A stretch of 64,000 bases of DNA from Woeseia sp. (GCA_021773015.1 JAJFKW010000004.1:62001-126000); one strand, 5' to 3'; counted from the first letter of the stretch, positions 28,294 to 38,188 are shown. Notes: generated from the letters alone by a model not told the origin. Numbers and translations are program-made.

Positions 28294-28899
28294 CTACTCG
28301 TTTTCACCTTCTTGGCGGCGCTTAAGTTCCTCGCGAATAGATTCAAGATCCGTTGGTTCAGCGGCTGTCTCAACAACATCATCGCCATTTGTACTCGGCT
28401 CAGGTTGCGAAACTACGACGCCGGGTAAATTGCCGGGCAATGGGTTGTCTGATGTTATTGGTAACTCTTGCTGGCCGGTTTGTTCGGTCGGGTCGAGAGT
28501 ACCCTCCGCGCCGGGAACTTCGTGAAATACGCCTAAATACTCGGCCTCCTCCCTTTGCCGCCGCAGTTCTGCAGCTCGCCGCCGCGCCTCAGAAGCAGCT
28601 TGCTGGGTGCGGCGCAAAGCTCGCCGCTTGCGCGTGGACTGTTCTTCCAGGGTTTTACTTCTTGCCGCTTCCTCGACGGCGGCAAGCCGATTCGCGGCTT
28701 CCCGGGCGTTGACACACTCAGCATCATATTTGGTCTTGGATCTGTCTTGAGCGCAGCGAACCATAGTCGCTTCCAGCACAATCGGATCGTCCAGAAATTC
28801 GTCGACGGAGCGCGCCGGTGGCGCTTCATTTTCGCACGCAGTAAGGGACCCGATCATGGATACGAGTATTGCGACAGTTGATATTCTTGACCGATTCAT
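28294..28899 (-). CDS. EexN-like lipoprotein with charged coiled-coil region
   Basis: A 201-residue lipoprotein: lipobox LTAC at about residue 21, then a short domain (about 25-65) with SVDEFLDDP and C-x(n)-ECVNAREAANR, reminiscent of the EexN entry-exclusion lipoprotein family. A long Arg/Glu/Ala-rich helix (about 65-120) and a Pro/Gly/acidic tail follow. The ATG at 28899 places the lipobox correctly. EexN-like proteins are found also outside conjugative elements, and no conjugation genes are here, so the function is unknown. Confidence 0.72.
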   Translation of the reverse strand: MNRSRISTVAILVSMIGSLTACENEAPPARSVDEFLDDPIVLEATMVRCAQDRSKTKYDAECVNAREAANRLAAVEEAARSKTLEEQSTRKRRALRRTQQAASEARRRAAELRRQREEAEYLGVFHEVPGAEGTLDPTEQTGQQELPITSDNPLPGNLPGVVVSQPEPSTNGDDVVETAAEPTDLESIREELKRRQEGENE

Positions 28900-29364
28900 G
28901 AATATTCGGGGTCCGAGTAATGTATCAACGCATTGGCTGCGATGCCGAGCATAATAGCATTCGCCAAATTTCCCAGTGTGCATGAGTTCGCATTTCCGAG
29001 CGTTAAATATCGACCCGCTCCCTGCAGATCGCCCGCAGTACCGCTAGACTGATGCGCTGGGTCCGTCAATACGCCATAAATGGGAATAATACCTATTTTT
29101 CTCAGTAACTTAGATCTCCTCTGGAATGCCGGTATTCATGCTATTGACTGCTGCCCACGCGGCCGCCGCTGACGGCATTGCCCGACCCGACTACGTTGGG
29201 TCGGCGCCTGACGATTGGCTTTGGAAACGTTCGGATCGTGGCACACAGACAACGTTGGCCAGTGAATCTTCGCCGCCATATTCGACCTAAAGATATCAGC
29301 CGTGTCTCATCATAATTGCTATTTGCTATAGTGCGTCGACCAGCTAGTCATGGGATCGTCGTAG
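28900..29364. other. Intergenic stretch between the EexN-like lipoprotein and the MFS-acyltransferase gene
   Basis: Mostly no recognisable feature. It contains a 54-codon open frame at 29126-29290 (listed separately) and a small inverted repeat CGACCC/GGGTCG near 29190-29213. TATAGT near 29328-29335 is a possible -10 for the MFS-acyltransferase gene, without a good -35. Confidence 0.45.
29126..29290 (+). CDS. Possible 54-residue small protein
   Basis: An ATG-initiated frame preceded in frame by a stop. It encodes a short hydrophobic start (MPVFMLLTAAHAAAA) followed by a polar, Ser/Thr/Asp-rich stretch. The hydrophobic part is too short for a confident signal peptide and no Shine-Dalgarno sequence is visible. 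I include it because it fills an otherwise empty region and its codon choice is not unlike that of neighbours. It may be chance. Confidence 0.2.
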   Translation: MPVFMLLTAAHAAAADGIARPDYVGSAPDDWLWKRSDRGTQTTLASESSPPYST

Positions 29365-31248
29365 GTGTCCGATAAAAGTCAGTTTGCGTTGCTTCGACAA
29401 AGGCGATTTTTGCCATTCTTCGTTACCCAATTTCTCGGTGCGTTTAACGACAACATTTTCCGAAATGGGCTGGTCATTCTCGTCACATTTCAAGGCGTTC
29501 TCGTTCTTGGGATGCAGCCTAGCGTACTTGCAAATGCCGCGGCTGCAATTTTCATATTGCCGTTCTTCTTGTTTTCCTCCACAGCAGGTCAACTCGCAGA
29601 CAAATATGAAAAATCTCTGCTTTTTCGACGCATAAAACTGGTTGAAATTGCACTAATGATGCTTGCGGCTACAGCATTTTTGACACATTCCTACGGCGGA
29701 CTGCTTGCTGTACTCTTTCTGATGGGTTGTCAATCGACGCTCTTTGGGCCAGTCAAGTACTCCTACTTACCACAGCAACTCGCGCCCGAAGAGTTAGTCG
29801 GAGGCAATGGCTTGGTCGAATCCGGGACATACGTTGCGATCATTCTTGGCCTGATTACTGGAATCATTGCTGTGAACACCGAGTCAGGCTCGCAGTCGCT
29901 TATTGCCGTACTTCTCATTGCTACTGCGACACTAGGTTATTTAGCCAGTCGCAAAATCCCGGCAACTCGTGCAGTAGACCCGCATTTGAAAATTAACTGG
30001 AATATTTTCAATGAAACCTGGCGAATGGTGGGCTTTGCACGCAAAGATCGAAGTGTATTTCTTTCTATCCTCGGCATTTCCTGGTTTTGGTTTTTCGGCT
30101 CTGCAATGACGCTGCAAATGCCGGCTTATACGAAACTGATTTTGATTGGCAGTAAGGATATCGCCACACTACTGCTTGTCGCATTCGCTATAGGCGTAGG
30201 TGTTGGCTCACTGTTATGCGAACGTATGTCTGGCCGACGAGTAGAACTTGGCCTCGTGCCATTCGGCTCAATCGGATTGAGTGTTTTCGCGCTGGACCTT
30301 TATTTTGCGCAGCCAAATATCAGCACAAATTCCGTCAGTAGCATCGGTGCATTCCTCTCGAATTCCGGCAGCTTGCGGATCTTAATGGACCTGACACTCA
30401 TAGGCATTTTCGGCGGTTTCTACAGCGTTCCACTTTACGCGATGGTGCAAGAACGAGCGGAACGGCGCTACATGTCGCGAATAATAGCGGCAATGAATAT
30501 TCTGAATTCGCTATTTATGGTTGGCGCAGCCGGATTGGCTATGGTTATTTTGTATGCCGGCATGACAATCCCGCAGTTGTTTGTAATTCTCGCGATTCTC
30601 AACGCGCTCGTTGCAATCTATATTTATTCGCTGCTGCCAGAATTCTTAATGCGCTTTGTCGTTTGGATTATGATAAACGTGTTTTACCGTATTCGAACCA
30701 GCGGAGCAGAAAACATACCAATTGAGGGGCCCGCCGTGGTTGTCTGCAATCACATCAGCTTTGTTGATGCTCTTTTGCTCGGCGGGTCAATACGTCGCCC
30801 AGTGCGTTTTGTAATGTATTATAAGATTTTCGAAACGCCATTGCTTCGGTCGATTTTCAAGACCGCCAAAGCCATTCCAATTGCATCTGCAAAGGAAAAC
30901 GAAGAGTTGCTGAACGAGGCATTTGAAAAAATTGATGCAGAGTTGGCGGCCGGTAATGTGGTCGGCATATTTCCAGAAGGTGCAATAACGAACGATGGAG
31001 AAATCCAGCCATTTAGAAATGGCATAGAAAAGATCATTCAGAGGCGACCCGTTCCGGTAGTTCCAATTGCCATTGGCGGCATTTGGGGAAGCTGGTTTAG
31101 CCGTATTAAGGATGCGGGAATCCGACGAATTCCGGGGCGATTATTTGCAAAGGTAAATGTCAGGATAGGCGAGCAGGTTCCTGCGTCCCAAGTCACTGCG
31201 CAGGGTATGGAGATGTTAGTTCGAACGCTTCGCGGAAATCAGAAGTAG
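29365..31248 (+). CDS. MFS (LplT-like) transporter fused to PlsC-type acyltransferase
   Basis: A 627-residue two-domain membrane protein. Residues about 10-420 form an MFS transporter of the LplT lysophospholipid flippase type (FFVTQFLGAFNDNIFRNGLVIL). Residues about 440-627 form a 1-acylglycerol-3-phosphate-type acyltransferase with the H-x4-D motif NHISFVD (H463, D468) and FPEGAIT (536-542). The inferred role is import and reacylation of lysophospholipids. Many related proteins carry a third, acyl-ACP/AMP ligase domain; it is absent here and the stop falls right after the acyltransferase. Start is GTG at 29365 with a weak ribosome-binding site. Confidence 0.88.
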   Translation: MSDKSQFALLRQRRFLPFFVTQFLGAFNDNIFRNGLVILVTFQGVLVLGMQPSVLANAAAAIFILPFFLFSSTAGQLADKYEKSLLFRRIKLVEIALMMLAATAFLTHSYGGLLAVLFLMGCQSTLFGPVKYSYLPQQLAPEELVGGNGLVESGTYVAIILGLITGIIAVNTESGSQSLIAVLLIATATLGYLASRKIPATRAVDPHLKINWNIFNETWRMVGFARKDRSVFLSILGISWFWFFGSAMTLQMPAYTKLILIGSKDIATLLLVAFAIGVGVGSLLCERMSGRRVELGLVPFGSIGLSVFALDLYFAQPNISTNSVSSIGAFLSNSGSLRILMDLTLIGIFGGFYSVPLYAMVQERAERRYMSRIIAAMNILNSLFMVGAAGLAMVILYAGMTIPQLFVILAILNALVAIYIYSLLPEFLMRFVVWIMINVFYRIRTSGAENIPIEGPAVVVCNHISFVDALLLGGSIRRPVRFVMYYKIFETPLLRSIFKTAKAIPIASAKENEELLNEAFEKIDAELAAGNVVGIFPEGAITNDGEIQPFRNGIEKIIQRRPVPVVPIAIGGIWGSWFSRIKDAGIRRIPGRLFAKVNVRIGEQVPASQVTAQGMEMLVRTLRGNQK

Positions 31249-31270
31249 CGCAGCAATGCGTTCACCCATA

Positions 31271-34200
31271 TTAGCGTCGACTATTTTCCGCAGCTAGCTT
31301 AGTTCTCCATTGCTGCAATAGTTCCTCGCGCGTACCAATGAGGCTTGCGCCCTTATCATGTTGAAAACTCAATTCCGCAACCTCTGCGGACCCTGTGTCC
31401 CTAGTCAAGACATACACACTACTGCCTAGCCCGTTTCCCGACTGGTCAGACCCAAATACCAATTCTGATCCATCGGCAATCTTTGGAATTCGAATGGCAT
31501 CAAGCCAGCCGATACCAGAGGGAGAAACACTTGCTCGGTGCACCCAACGTGGAGTTCGAATAAGCAGCCGAGTTTCGTTCGCGCTGAACAAGATCTCACC
31601 AACAACGCTCGGGAGCGAAATAGTATTCGCCCCAACAATGCCTTCTTTGATGTTCAGTATTCGAATGGTATTTTCGGAATCCACCATCGCGACCATCTGT
31701 CGATTCGGAGCGATGGCTAGCCGCAATTGTGCTAAGTCGCTTTTCCAAACGCTTCTTAGGAGCCAATTACCTGTGCGATCTTCAGATAAACTGCTCAGAC
31801 TTCCGAGCTGTCCAGACATGAAAATTTGCGAGTCGTTGCTAAAAACAATATCTGAGTGAATTTCTTCCAATTCGATGGCGCCTAACGCCTCCCCGCTTGT
31901 AGTTGCAATTATGCGAACCTTTTGCCCAGCTAGAATTGCAAGGCGCTGATTATTTGGAGAAAACGCCATTTCTTCGACAGCACTTGTAGAACTGGTCGAG
32001 CGAAATTTTCTAGGACGACCACTGTCCGCATCCCAGATTCGCACTTCACCATTCGTGTCAACACTCGCAATCAACGACTCGTCGTTGCTAAACATCAGCG
32101 CGGCAACTGGAGATTTATGGCCGATAAAATTCACATCCTCGCGCGCTAATTCTAATTCGGTATCACGCCCGCCGATACTTAATACATGAACATGTCCTTC
32201 AGAATCACCGACTGCGATACGGTGCCCGCTCGGAGAAAGTGTGGCAATCGAATCCCCAGATTTTTTCCACGCCTCGTGCCCCGAGACTATTTGCGCGTTT
32301 GCGGATTGAATAGACGGAGCACGCCAAAAACGCGAATTACTGTTTGTATTTGCCGTCAGCAACAATTCCTCGTCCTGGCTAAACGCCAACAGCGTAGTTT
32401 CCATTACGTTGCTCTCCGTACCCATAGGAGGGCCGACCGGTGAGCCATCGTCGCTTTGGTAGACTTGATAACCGTCTTCGCTATTACCTGCGACGACGAA
32501 GGTACCTGACGGCGAAAAGCTCAGGTTCCAATTGCTCCTGCCACCTCGCGAGAATAGAACAGTTTCGGGAGCATTTAGATTCCAAAATGATATGCCCTGC
32601 TCACCGTGAACGACACCCAATGACTTTGCATTTGGCGATATAGCAATGCGGCTAGGTTGAGACAGTAGCGCTACTTGCGCAACGAGATTCCCACTTTCAA
32701 ATTCCCAAATGCGAATTGTACGATCATAGTCTGCTACACCGATCAACCGTCCGTCTCGACTTACGTTAACCAGTGCCGGAGCGCCTGCGATGCTCAGTTT
32801 ATGTTTGCGCCTGTTATTCGTCAGGGACCAGACTTCGAAGGTGGTTTCAGTTTCGCTGTTGCGTTCAGTGAGTAGCGATTTCCCGCCTTCAATGAGCGAT
32901 AGTTGCGTCGCATTCCCATTAATCTCAAATGTCGATTGTCTGCGGCCGTCAGCGATTCGCCACAGACTTATTGCTTGTTGCCGCGCTGTCACAAGAAACG
33001 TTCTGCTCTCACTCAAGCCAAGAACATTCTCACTGGCAGGTACCGCAATCGTACGTGCCGGCTGCGCATACAATAAATCCCATAGCCGCGCGCTATCACT
33101 ATTTACTGCGCGCGCGACCGCATATCGGCCATCATCGCTAAACCACACATCGTTGGACTCTCGAGGAGCCGGGTCCGGAATATCGAGGTTGCGTTCCAAC
33201 GAATCGACGTACTCACGGCCGTTAAGCACCATCGACCAGCCACTAAGACTTCCCGGTACGGCACTCGCTTCGTCTCGCAAACTCAAACTCCACACTCCGC
33301 TCATCGCTTCGTTCAGCAAGGCGTTTAAGCTGTCACCAGCGAAACGATAGTCTCCGGAAGCAGCGGCCGACGATTGCAGATCAAGGTCAACGGCCCGTCC
33401 AGACGGCGCTGTTAGGCGAATACGTAAATCATCAAGGCGAGAATGCGAAAGTCCTACTGCGAGCGTAATTTGCCTGACGTTTCCTGTGCGCTCAACATCC
33501 ACTCTACGCACCAATGGCGTGACTTCCAGCGCCGATAGCGTCCATCGCGCGCGCTGCTGGGCCCGACCGTTTGACAATGACCATTGAGTTATCCTGGCCA
33601 CAGAAGCAAACGTCAGCAGATTATTTTCTGGATCAAACAGAACTCTATCGGCTTGTTGGGACGGGATTGTTCCTATCAGTCTAGGGTAGTCGTCGCCAAT
33701 AAGATTTGCGGCTACGCGACGGCGGGTTGCGGTGGGCACGACCAGCGATTCGAGCGCATTAGTGAGTGCTAAATCGCGATCTTCAAGTTGCAGGGCTGAC
33801 TTCGATTGCCGATCCCAAAATTCCGCAGCCAGTTGTGCACCAAAAGCATCGCCATTCGAAAGCTTGTTGGCGAACAATCGGATGCGGTCGATATCTTCTC
33901 GAGTTGACGCGGACCGCGCACGATTTTTCAGGCTATTTTCGAAGAGCTTTTCGGCATCACCTGCGTGACCGGGAAAAGATCGGTAGCTCTCATAGGTGTC
34001 AGATACAACCGCAAGATCGTTTTCTTGTGCAGATATAATCTGACTATAGGATTCCGGAAGCATCTGGGTGTACCAAAATGGTACCGCAGTCGCAATAACG
34101 ACGATCGCCGCAGCAATCGCTGGCCCTCGCCAATGTATCGGCAAATTCTCGTTTGCCCATTTAGCCGTGAATACGCTAGCGTAAATCTTGTTGCGAGGCT

Positions 34201-35302
34201 CCAATCTACCGTCTTTGCCGACAACGACGAGCCCAATAGCAATTAGTTCGCGTTGATGTCGCGCATCGGGTACGTACGGAACCGGCACTCCTTTGCGCAG
34301 TTTGCCGTAGAGATTCAGCAGTGCCTCGCTGTCTTTGCGGCCACTAGAGATAACTTTGTGAATATGATTCAAGTGCGGTTCGCTGCGAATTGCTGCCCGA
34401 CCGGCGAGTTGCTGCTGAGCGAGCTTATCCACACGAAATTCGACGTCATTAGATGTCGAGTCTCTCGATAGTGCCCTTGCGAGCTTTTGCGTTAGATAAG
34501 GCTGGCCATTTGTCCATTCGTAAATGCGATCCAAGGCCCGATTGGACTGTTCAGCCGGCAAATTCAACTCGGTGCTAAAGATAGTCAATTCATCGCGTGA
34601 AAAATCCGTCAACCGAATCGCGACGGAATCAACGAACGGTGACAGTCCGTCATGTGATACCAGCGATGATGCGTCACATTCACCGAGCATTACGAAGTTG
34701 AGGCGCCGCAGTTCAGGGTCGGTCATTCTCGAGTTTTGTACTGCTCTGATGCTAGCTGGCAGATGCTCCGCAAATGATAGTCTGCCCACACACTCCATGG
34801 CATCAACGAATATGACGATGCGACCAGCAACATTCTTGAGAATTATATCGATATAAAATTCGACCAGACGCTGCCGATTGCTCAGCATCGATTTATCATG
34901 CCACCAAGCCTGCAAGTCATTCTTTAGCCTTAGCTGCCGCAATAAACGGTAGGCGACGTTGTAATACCAGCGACCGGCATCCGAGCCACCATCGCGCTCA
35001 CCAATCTGCGCCAGGTCGATGACCGCAACGCTGACGTCGCTACTTTGGAGGCGTACAGAAGTCGCGGCAATTAGGCTGGACTTGCCGGACCGGTTTGGCG
35101 CAAGAACATGCGCATCACGACCACTATTTAGCGCATCGAATAATTGATCATCCGCAGCTCGGCGCACGTATCCGCTGCGTAAAGCGTGCAGCGGAGCTCC
35201 GACGCTAAAGAACTCACCTGTCGCATCAAGTTTCGCCGACGACCCGGATTTTCGATTTTCACTCAATACTATGCCCTGATTTCCAAGCAACGAATTCAGC
35301 AC
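31271..35302 (-). CDS. Large STAND-like ATPase with membrane helix, P/homoB domain and WD40 repeats
   Basis: A 1343-residue protein of unusual build. N-terminal AAA-like (AAA_35/STAND type) ATPase (about 32-290) with Walker A APNRSGKSSL (68-77) and Walker B RIVIFVDAME (161-170); a winged-helix-like part (about 310-380); one membrane helix (about 393-411); a helical linker; a first WD40-type blade (about 550-585); a P/homoB (proprotein convertase) domain (about 597-695) with LRIRLTAPSGRAVDL and GVWSLSLRD; then many WD40-like repeats (about 700-1300). No protease or toxin domain is visible. Such proteins are thought to sense or assemble on ligands via the propeller. Start is GTG at 35302 without a good ribosome-binding site, so the true start may be slightly internal. 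Function unknown. Confidence 0.82.
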   Translation of the reverse strand: MLNSLLGNQGIVLSENRKSGSSAKLDATGEFFSVGAPLHALRSGYVRRAADDQLFDALNSGRDAHVLAPNRSGKSSLIAATSVRLQSSDVSVAVIDLAQIGERDGGSDAGRWYYNVAYRLLRQLRLKNDLQAWWHDKSMLSNRQRLVEFYIDIILKNVAGRIVIFVDAMECVGRLSFAEHLPASIRAVQNSRMTDPELRRLNFVMLGECDASSLVSHDGLSPFVDSVAIRLTDFSRDELTIFSTELNLPAEQSNRALDRIYEWTNGQPYLTQKLARALSRDSTSNDVEFRVDKLAQQQLAGRAAIRSEPHLNHIHKVISSGRKDSEALLNLYGKLRKGVPVPYVPDARHQRELIAIGLVVVGKDGRLEPRNKIYASVFTAKWANENLPIHWRGPAIAAAIVVIATAVPFWYTQMLPESYSQIISAQENDLAVVSDTYESYRSFPGHAGDAEKLFENSLKNRARSASTREDIDRIRLFANKLSNGDAFGAQLAAEFWDRQSKSALQLEDRDLALTNALESLVVPTATRRRVAANLIGDDYPRLIGTIPSQQADRVLFDPENNLLTFASVARITQWSLSNGRAQQRARWTLSALEVTPLVRRVDVERTGNVRQITLAVGLSHSRLDDLRIRLTAPSGRAVDLDLQSSAAASGDYRFAGDSLNALLNEAMSGVWSLSLRDEASAVPGSLSGWSMVLNGREYVDSLERNLDIPDPAPRESNDVWFSDDGRYAVARAVNSDSARLWDLLYAQPARTIAVPASENVLGLSESRTFLVTARQQAISLWRIADGRRQSTFEINGNATQLSLIEGGKSLLTERNSETETTFEVWSLTNNRRKHKLSIAGAPALVNVSRDGRLIGVADYDRTIRIWEFESGNLVAQVALLSQPSRIAISPNAKSLGVVHGEQGISFWNLNAPETVLFSRGGRSNWNLSFSPSGTFVVAGNSEDGYQVYQSDDGSPVGPPMGTESNVMETTLLAFSQDEELLLTANTNSNSRFWRAPSIQSANAQIVSGHEAWKKSGDSIATLSPSGHRIAVGDSEGHVHVLSIGGRDTELELAREDVNFIGHKSPVAALMFSNDESLIASVDTNGEVRIWDADSGRPRKFRSTSSTSAVEEMAFSPNNQRLAILAGQKVRIIATTSGEALGAIELEEIHSDIVFSNDSQIFMSGQLGSLSSLSEDRTGNWLLRSVWKSDLAQLRLAIAPNRQMVAMVDSENTIRILNIKEGIVGANTISLPSVVGEILFSANETRLLIRTPRWVHRASVSPSGIGWLDAIRIPKIADGSELVFGSDQSGNGLGSSVYVLTRDTGSAEVAELSFQHDKGASLIGTREELLQQWRTKLAAENSRR

Positions 35303-35651
35303 CCGCAGACGCTACCTTACACTTTGGCTTTGGTGAACGATACAGTCGTACTCGCAACAGTAACTTATTGAAAAACGGCCTCTTTTTCTGAGACGATACC
35401 TCACCATCACTTCCAAAATTGGCATTCCGAGGGAAATGCCCTGCTTCATGGTTCAACGCCGTAATCCAGCGGCGCTTGTCAGCAACTGTCTCGCACAATG
35501 TCACTAAAGCCTTATCGATCTCGCCACGCTACACAATCAATACAACCGTTTCCGCCGGCGAGGGATGTTTATTGCCCAAATCTAGAGGCAAATAATCTGG
35601 TCATCAATGCAATCGTCGCCGCGTGTGCTGTGTCGCCGCAATGGAATTGCG
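35303..35651. other. Gene-free stretch upstream of the STAND-like gene
   Basis: No convincing coding frame, RNA gene or repeat. Expected to hold the promoter of the minus-strand STAND-like gene; no clear -35/-10 pair was found on that strand. Confidence 0.4.
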
Positions 35652-35683
35652 TTGTTACGTCCAATAATCAGACAATATATACT
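35652..35683 (+). promoter_or_regulatory. Candidate promoter of the small gene at 35718
   Basis: TTGTTA (35652-35657) and TATATA (35676-35681) are separated by 18 bases; an overlapping TATACT sits two bases further on. The start codon of the small gene is about 35 bases downstream. The surrounding sequence is AT-rich relative to neighbours. Confidence 0.45.
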
Positions 35684-35717
35684 GTACAAAATATGAATTT
35701 CGCGACGAGGAATTGAT

Positions 35718-35966
35718 TTGCAATTTTGTCATCGGCACAACTTGGTGGAACCAGAAAAGGCAGGAATCGAGCGGCGATTCGGCATCAAGGTGTCTTTGCC
35801 GGCAAACGATACCTTCTCTGCGATACTCGGTGAAACTTGGGAACGAATTCATTGGTATGCGACGGAACAACAGAGAGATGAAGCCTATCAGCAGATGGCA
35901 CAACGTCACGGCTACTACCGAGATTCCGATACCCCATCGCAGACGCTCATCAAGATCGTAAAATAG
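35718..35966 (+). CDS. Small conserved-looking cytoplasmic protein, unknown function
   Basis: An 82-residue protein without signal peptide or membrane helix. It contains ERRFGIKVSLPANDTF, LGETWERIHWYATEQQRDEA and a C-terminal RHGYYRDSDTPSQ segment; Trp/Tyr-rich strands alternate with charged helices. I recall similar short proteins in other gammaproteobacteria, without known function. The start is TTG at 35718 with GAGG upstream, and a promoter-like sequence precedes it. It ends nine bases before the convergent patatin gene. Confidence 0.6.
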   Translation: MQFCHRHNLVEPEKAGIERRFGIKVSLPANDTFSAILGETWERIHWYATEQQRDEAYQQMAQRHGYYRDSDTPSQTLIKIVK

Positions 35967-35974
35967 CGCGTTTA

Positions 35975-38188
35975 TCAATCAGGCGTATTGCCGATTGACA
36001 AGAATAGACTGGTTTCGCCGTTTTCGCCCAACCCTGCCGCGAGAAAAACCGGGCCAATAAATGTGTCTATTCCAGCAAAGAGACTACCACTCAATAGTGC
36101 GGAGTCGACGCTAATCGAAGACCGTGACTCCCAGACGTTGCCTATTTCAAGTGATGCGCCGATGTAAACCGGCGTATCTAAAGTACCTCTGATCTCTCCA
36201 GATCGTCGGTAGTAAATCAGTCTTGCAAGCGCTGCATGCGGGCCACTGATTTCGTCGCGTGCAAGACCTGACAGATTTAGAAACCCGCCCAAAGTAAAGA
36301 AGCCGCGCGGAATGTCGTCAGCGCCTTGTGAGGTTGAGTAACGTACGCCAGCATTGATCGTATGCCGCCCGTGAGTCCACGCATTGCTGACTGTCGCATC
36401 GAAACTATCGAATTTATCGTCAGCACCCAAGCCGCGTTGCGAGGACACCCATGCAAAACTTCCACGCATGCCATCGAGCGGTATTTGCGCATCGTCTTGA
36501 GTATCGATATTGAAACTGACGAAGGTGCCACCCGAGTCGAAGTTAATTCTTGGGAATGATGGATCACCGACTTTCAATCGAGCGTCACCAGTGCCGCGAA
36601 ATGCACCAATACGAATCTCGCCCCAACGCCCAAGTTCTCGCCCAAAGTCCAAGCCCAGCACAGACTCGGTCACTCGGTATCTGGCGAGGTTGTCGTTGTC
36701 GAGAAATACGTTGAAGTTGTTCTGCCGTACACGAAGTCGCGGCGCGACAAAATAGCGGGAATCAAAACTCAACGGTTGATAGAACTCAGTAAATGCAAAC
36801 GGATCAGTACCCAGTTGAATATCGGCCCGCCATTCTCCGCCTAACGAGTTGACGCCAGCCCTTGTGAGTCTCGATGCAACATTAAACGATGTATTGCCTT
36901 CCAGATCGTCTTGCAGCGACAACCCAAACTGCAGCAAATTGGGTCCCCAGCTCTTCGCCCTGGGCGTAAATTCAACACCTGCTTTGCCCGCGTCGCGGAC
37001 AATCTTGTAGTCCACTTGCTCGTATAACTGCAGCCCGTAAATATGCGCCGCATCTTCAGCAAGTTTCTCTGGTTCAATTGAAGTTCCGGCTCTTGATTGC
37101 AGTCTTGACTTCAACACTTTCTCAGAAATCCGGCCATCGTTACGCACTCGCACAAAATCGAGTGTTTGCGGCAGCAAAGCGCGTTGACGGCGCTGCATGT
37201 GACGTTTGAATTCACTGTCCGACAACGAAAGAGAACTCAGTCTTTGCGATTGAGCTTGCGTTGCGGCCGCGCCAGGCTCGACGACGGTCGATATTTCTGC
37301 GAAATTTGCCGAACCGAATTCTCCCAATTCTGGCCGAATTAGAAAGTCTTGCGGCCCGAGAAGTTCAAGCTGTCGAGACGTTTCTTTGCGAATTAGGATC
37401 GTTAAAACCTGGGCCGAAATGCTTATGGCGGACTCCAGCTGTTCCGGTTGATAGAGTGGAAATTCGACATCGACGGCAATGATGATGTCCACGTCCATTG
37501 CCTTGATGGCGTGTACCGGTACGTTGCCAACCAAGCCACCGTCAACCAGCGTTCTACCGCCTATTTTTGCCGGCGCAAATATGCCGGGTGCAGACATACT
37601 TGCACGCATCGCGACAGCCAAATCGCCCTGATCGAGTACGACCGCATCTCCGGTAGCGATATCTGCGGCAACGGCACGAAACGGCGTAGGTAGATTATCG
37701 AATTCTTCGATATGCGAAACGTGGGTCGTCAGACTTCGTAAGATCAGACCAATTTGTTGCCCTTGGACGACACCACTCGGAATCAGCAACTCGCCGTCGC
37801 GTAGTCCCAACTCCAAATTGATCGGCAGCGATGCATCGTCCTGTTTTCTCCGATAACGCAGGTGTTTGCGATTTGGCTTATCAGTGAACGCTGCATCCCA
37901 GTCCAGCCTGGCAATTAGCGCTTCCAACTCTGTCACTGTCATACCGGACGCGTAGAGGCCACCGACGAGTGCGCCCATACTGGTGCCAGCTATGGCATCG
38001 ATCGGTATATTTAGCCGCTCAAGTTCTCGCAGCACACCGATGTGAGCAGCGCCTCTCGCACCGCCCCCACCAAGCACTAGGCCAATTCTCGGTCGCTCTT
38101 CGCCAATTTCAACATCACTCGCGGTCACTCGCTGAGGCGCCGCGATCAATAACAGGCTCAGAATCGTTAGTTGCACGCTCGGTTTCAT
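35975..38188 (-). CDS. Patatin-like phospholipase with outer-membrane barrel (type Vd, PlpD-like)
   Basis: Single-chain secreted lipase of 737 residues: signal peptide (about 1-24), patatin domain (about 36-230) with the oxyanion motif GGGGARG, nucleophile Ser in GTSMG and the catalytic Asp in DGGLVGN, a POTRA-like linker (about 340-410) and a 16-strand BamA/TpsB-like barrel (about 415-737). This is the layout of PlpD, in which the barrel carries the lipase to the surface. The catalytic Ser/Asp dyad is intact. I begin at the ATG at 38188, next to the signal peptide; an ATG four codons earlier is possible. Confidence 0.93.
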   Translation of the reverse strand: MKPSVQLTILSLLLIAAPQRVTASDVEIGEERPRIGLVLGGGGARGAAHIGVLRELERLNIPIDAIAGTSMGALVGGLYASGMTVTELEALIARLDWDAAFTDKPNRKHLRYRRKQDDASLPINLELGLRDGELLIPSGVVQGQQIGLILRSLTTHVSHIEEFDNLPTPFRAVAADIATGDAVVLDQGDLAVAMRASMSAPGIFAPAKIGGRTLVDGGLVGNVPVHAIKAMDVDIIIAVDVEFPLYQPEQLESAISISAQVLTILIRKETSRQLELLGPQDFLIRPELGEFGSANFAEISTVVEPGAAATQAQSQRLSSLSLSDSEFKRHMQRRQRALLPQTLDFVRVRNDGRISEKVLKSRLQSRAGTSIEPEKLAEDAAHIYGLQLYEQVDYKIVRDAGKAGVEFTPRAKSWGPNLLQFGLSLQDDLEGNTSFNVASRLTRAGVNSLGGEWRADIQLGTDPFAFTEFYQPLSFDSRYFVAPRLRVRQNNFNVFLDNDNLARYRVTESVLGLDFGRELGRWGEIRIGAFRGTGDARLKVGDPSFPRINFDSGGTFVSFNIDTQDDAQIPLDGMRGSFAWVSSQRGLGADDKFDSFDATVSNAWTHGRHTINAGVRYSTSQGADDIPRGFFTLGGFLNLSGLARDEISGPHAALARLIYYRRSGEIRGTLDTPVYIGASLEIGNVWESRSSISVDSALLSGSLFAGIDTFIGPVFLAAGLGENGETSLFLSIGNTPD

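Noticed and set aside
28294-28899. Conjugative element marked by an EexN-like protein
   Set aside because: No relaxase, type IV secretion, integrase or repeat boundaries nearby; the similarity covers only a short segment.
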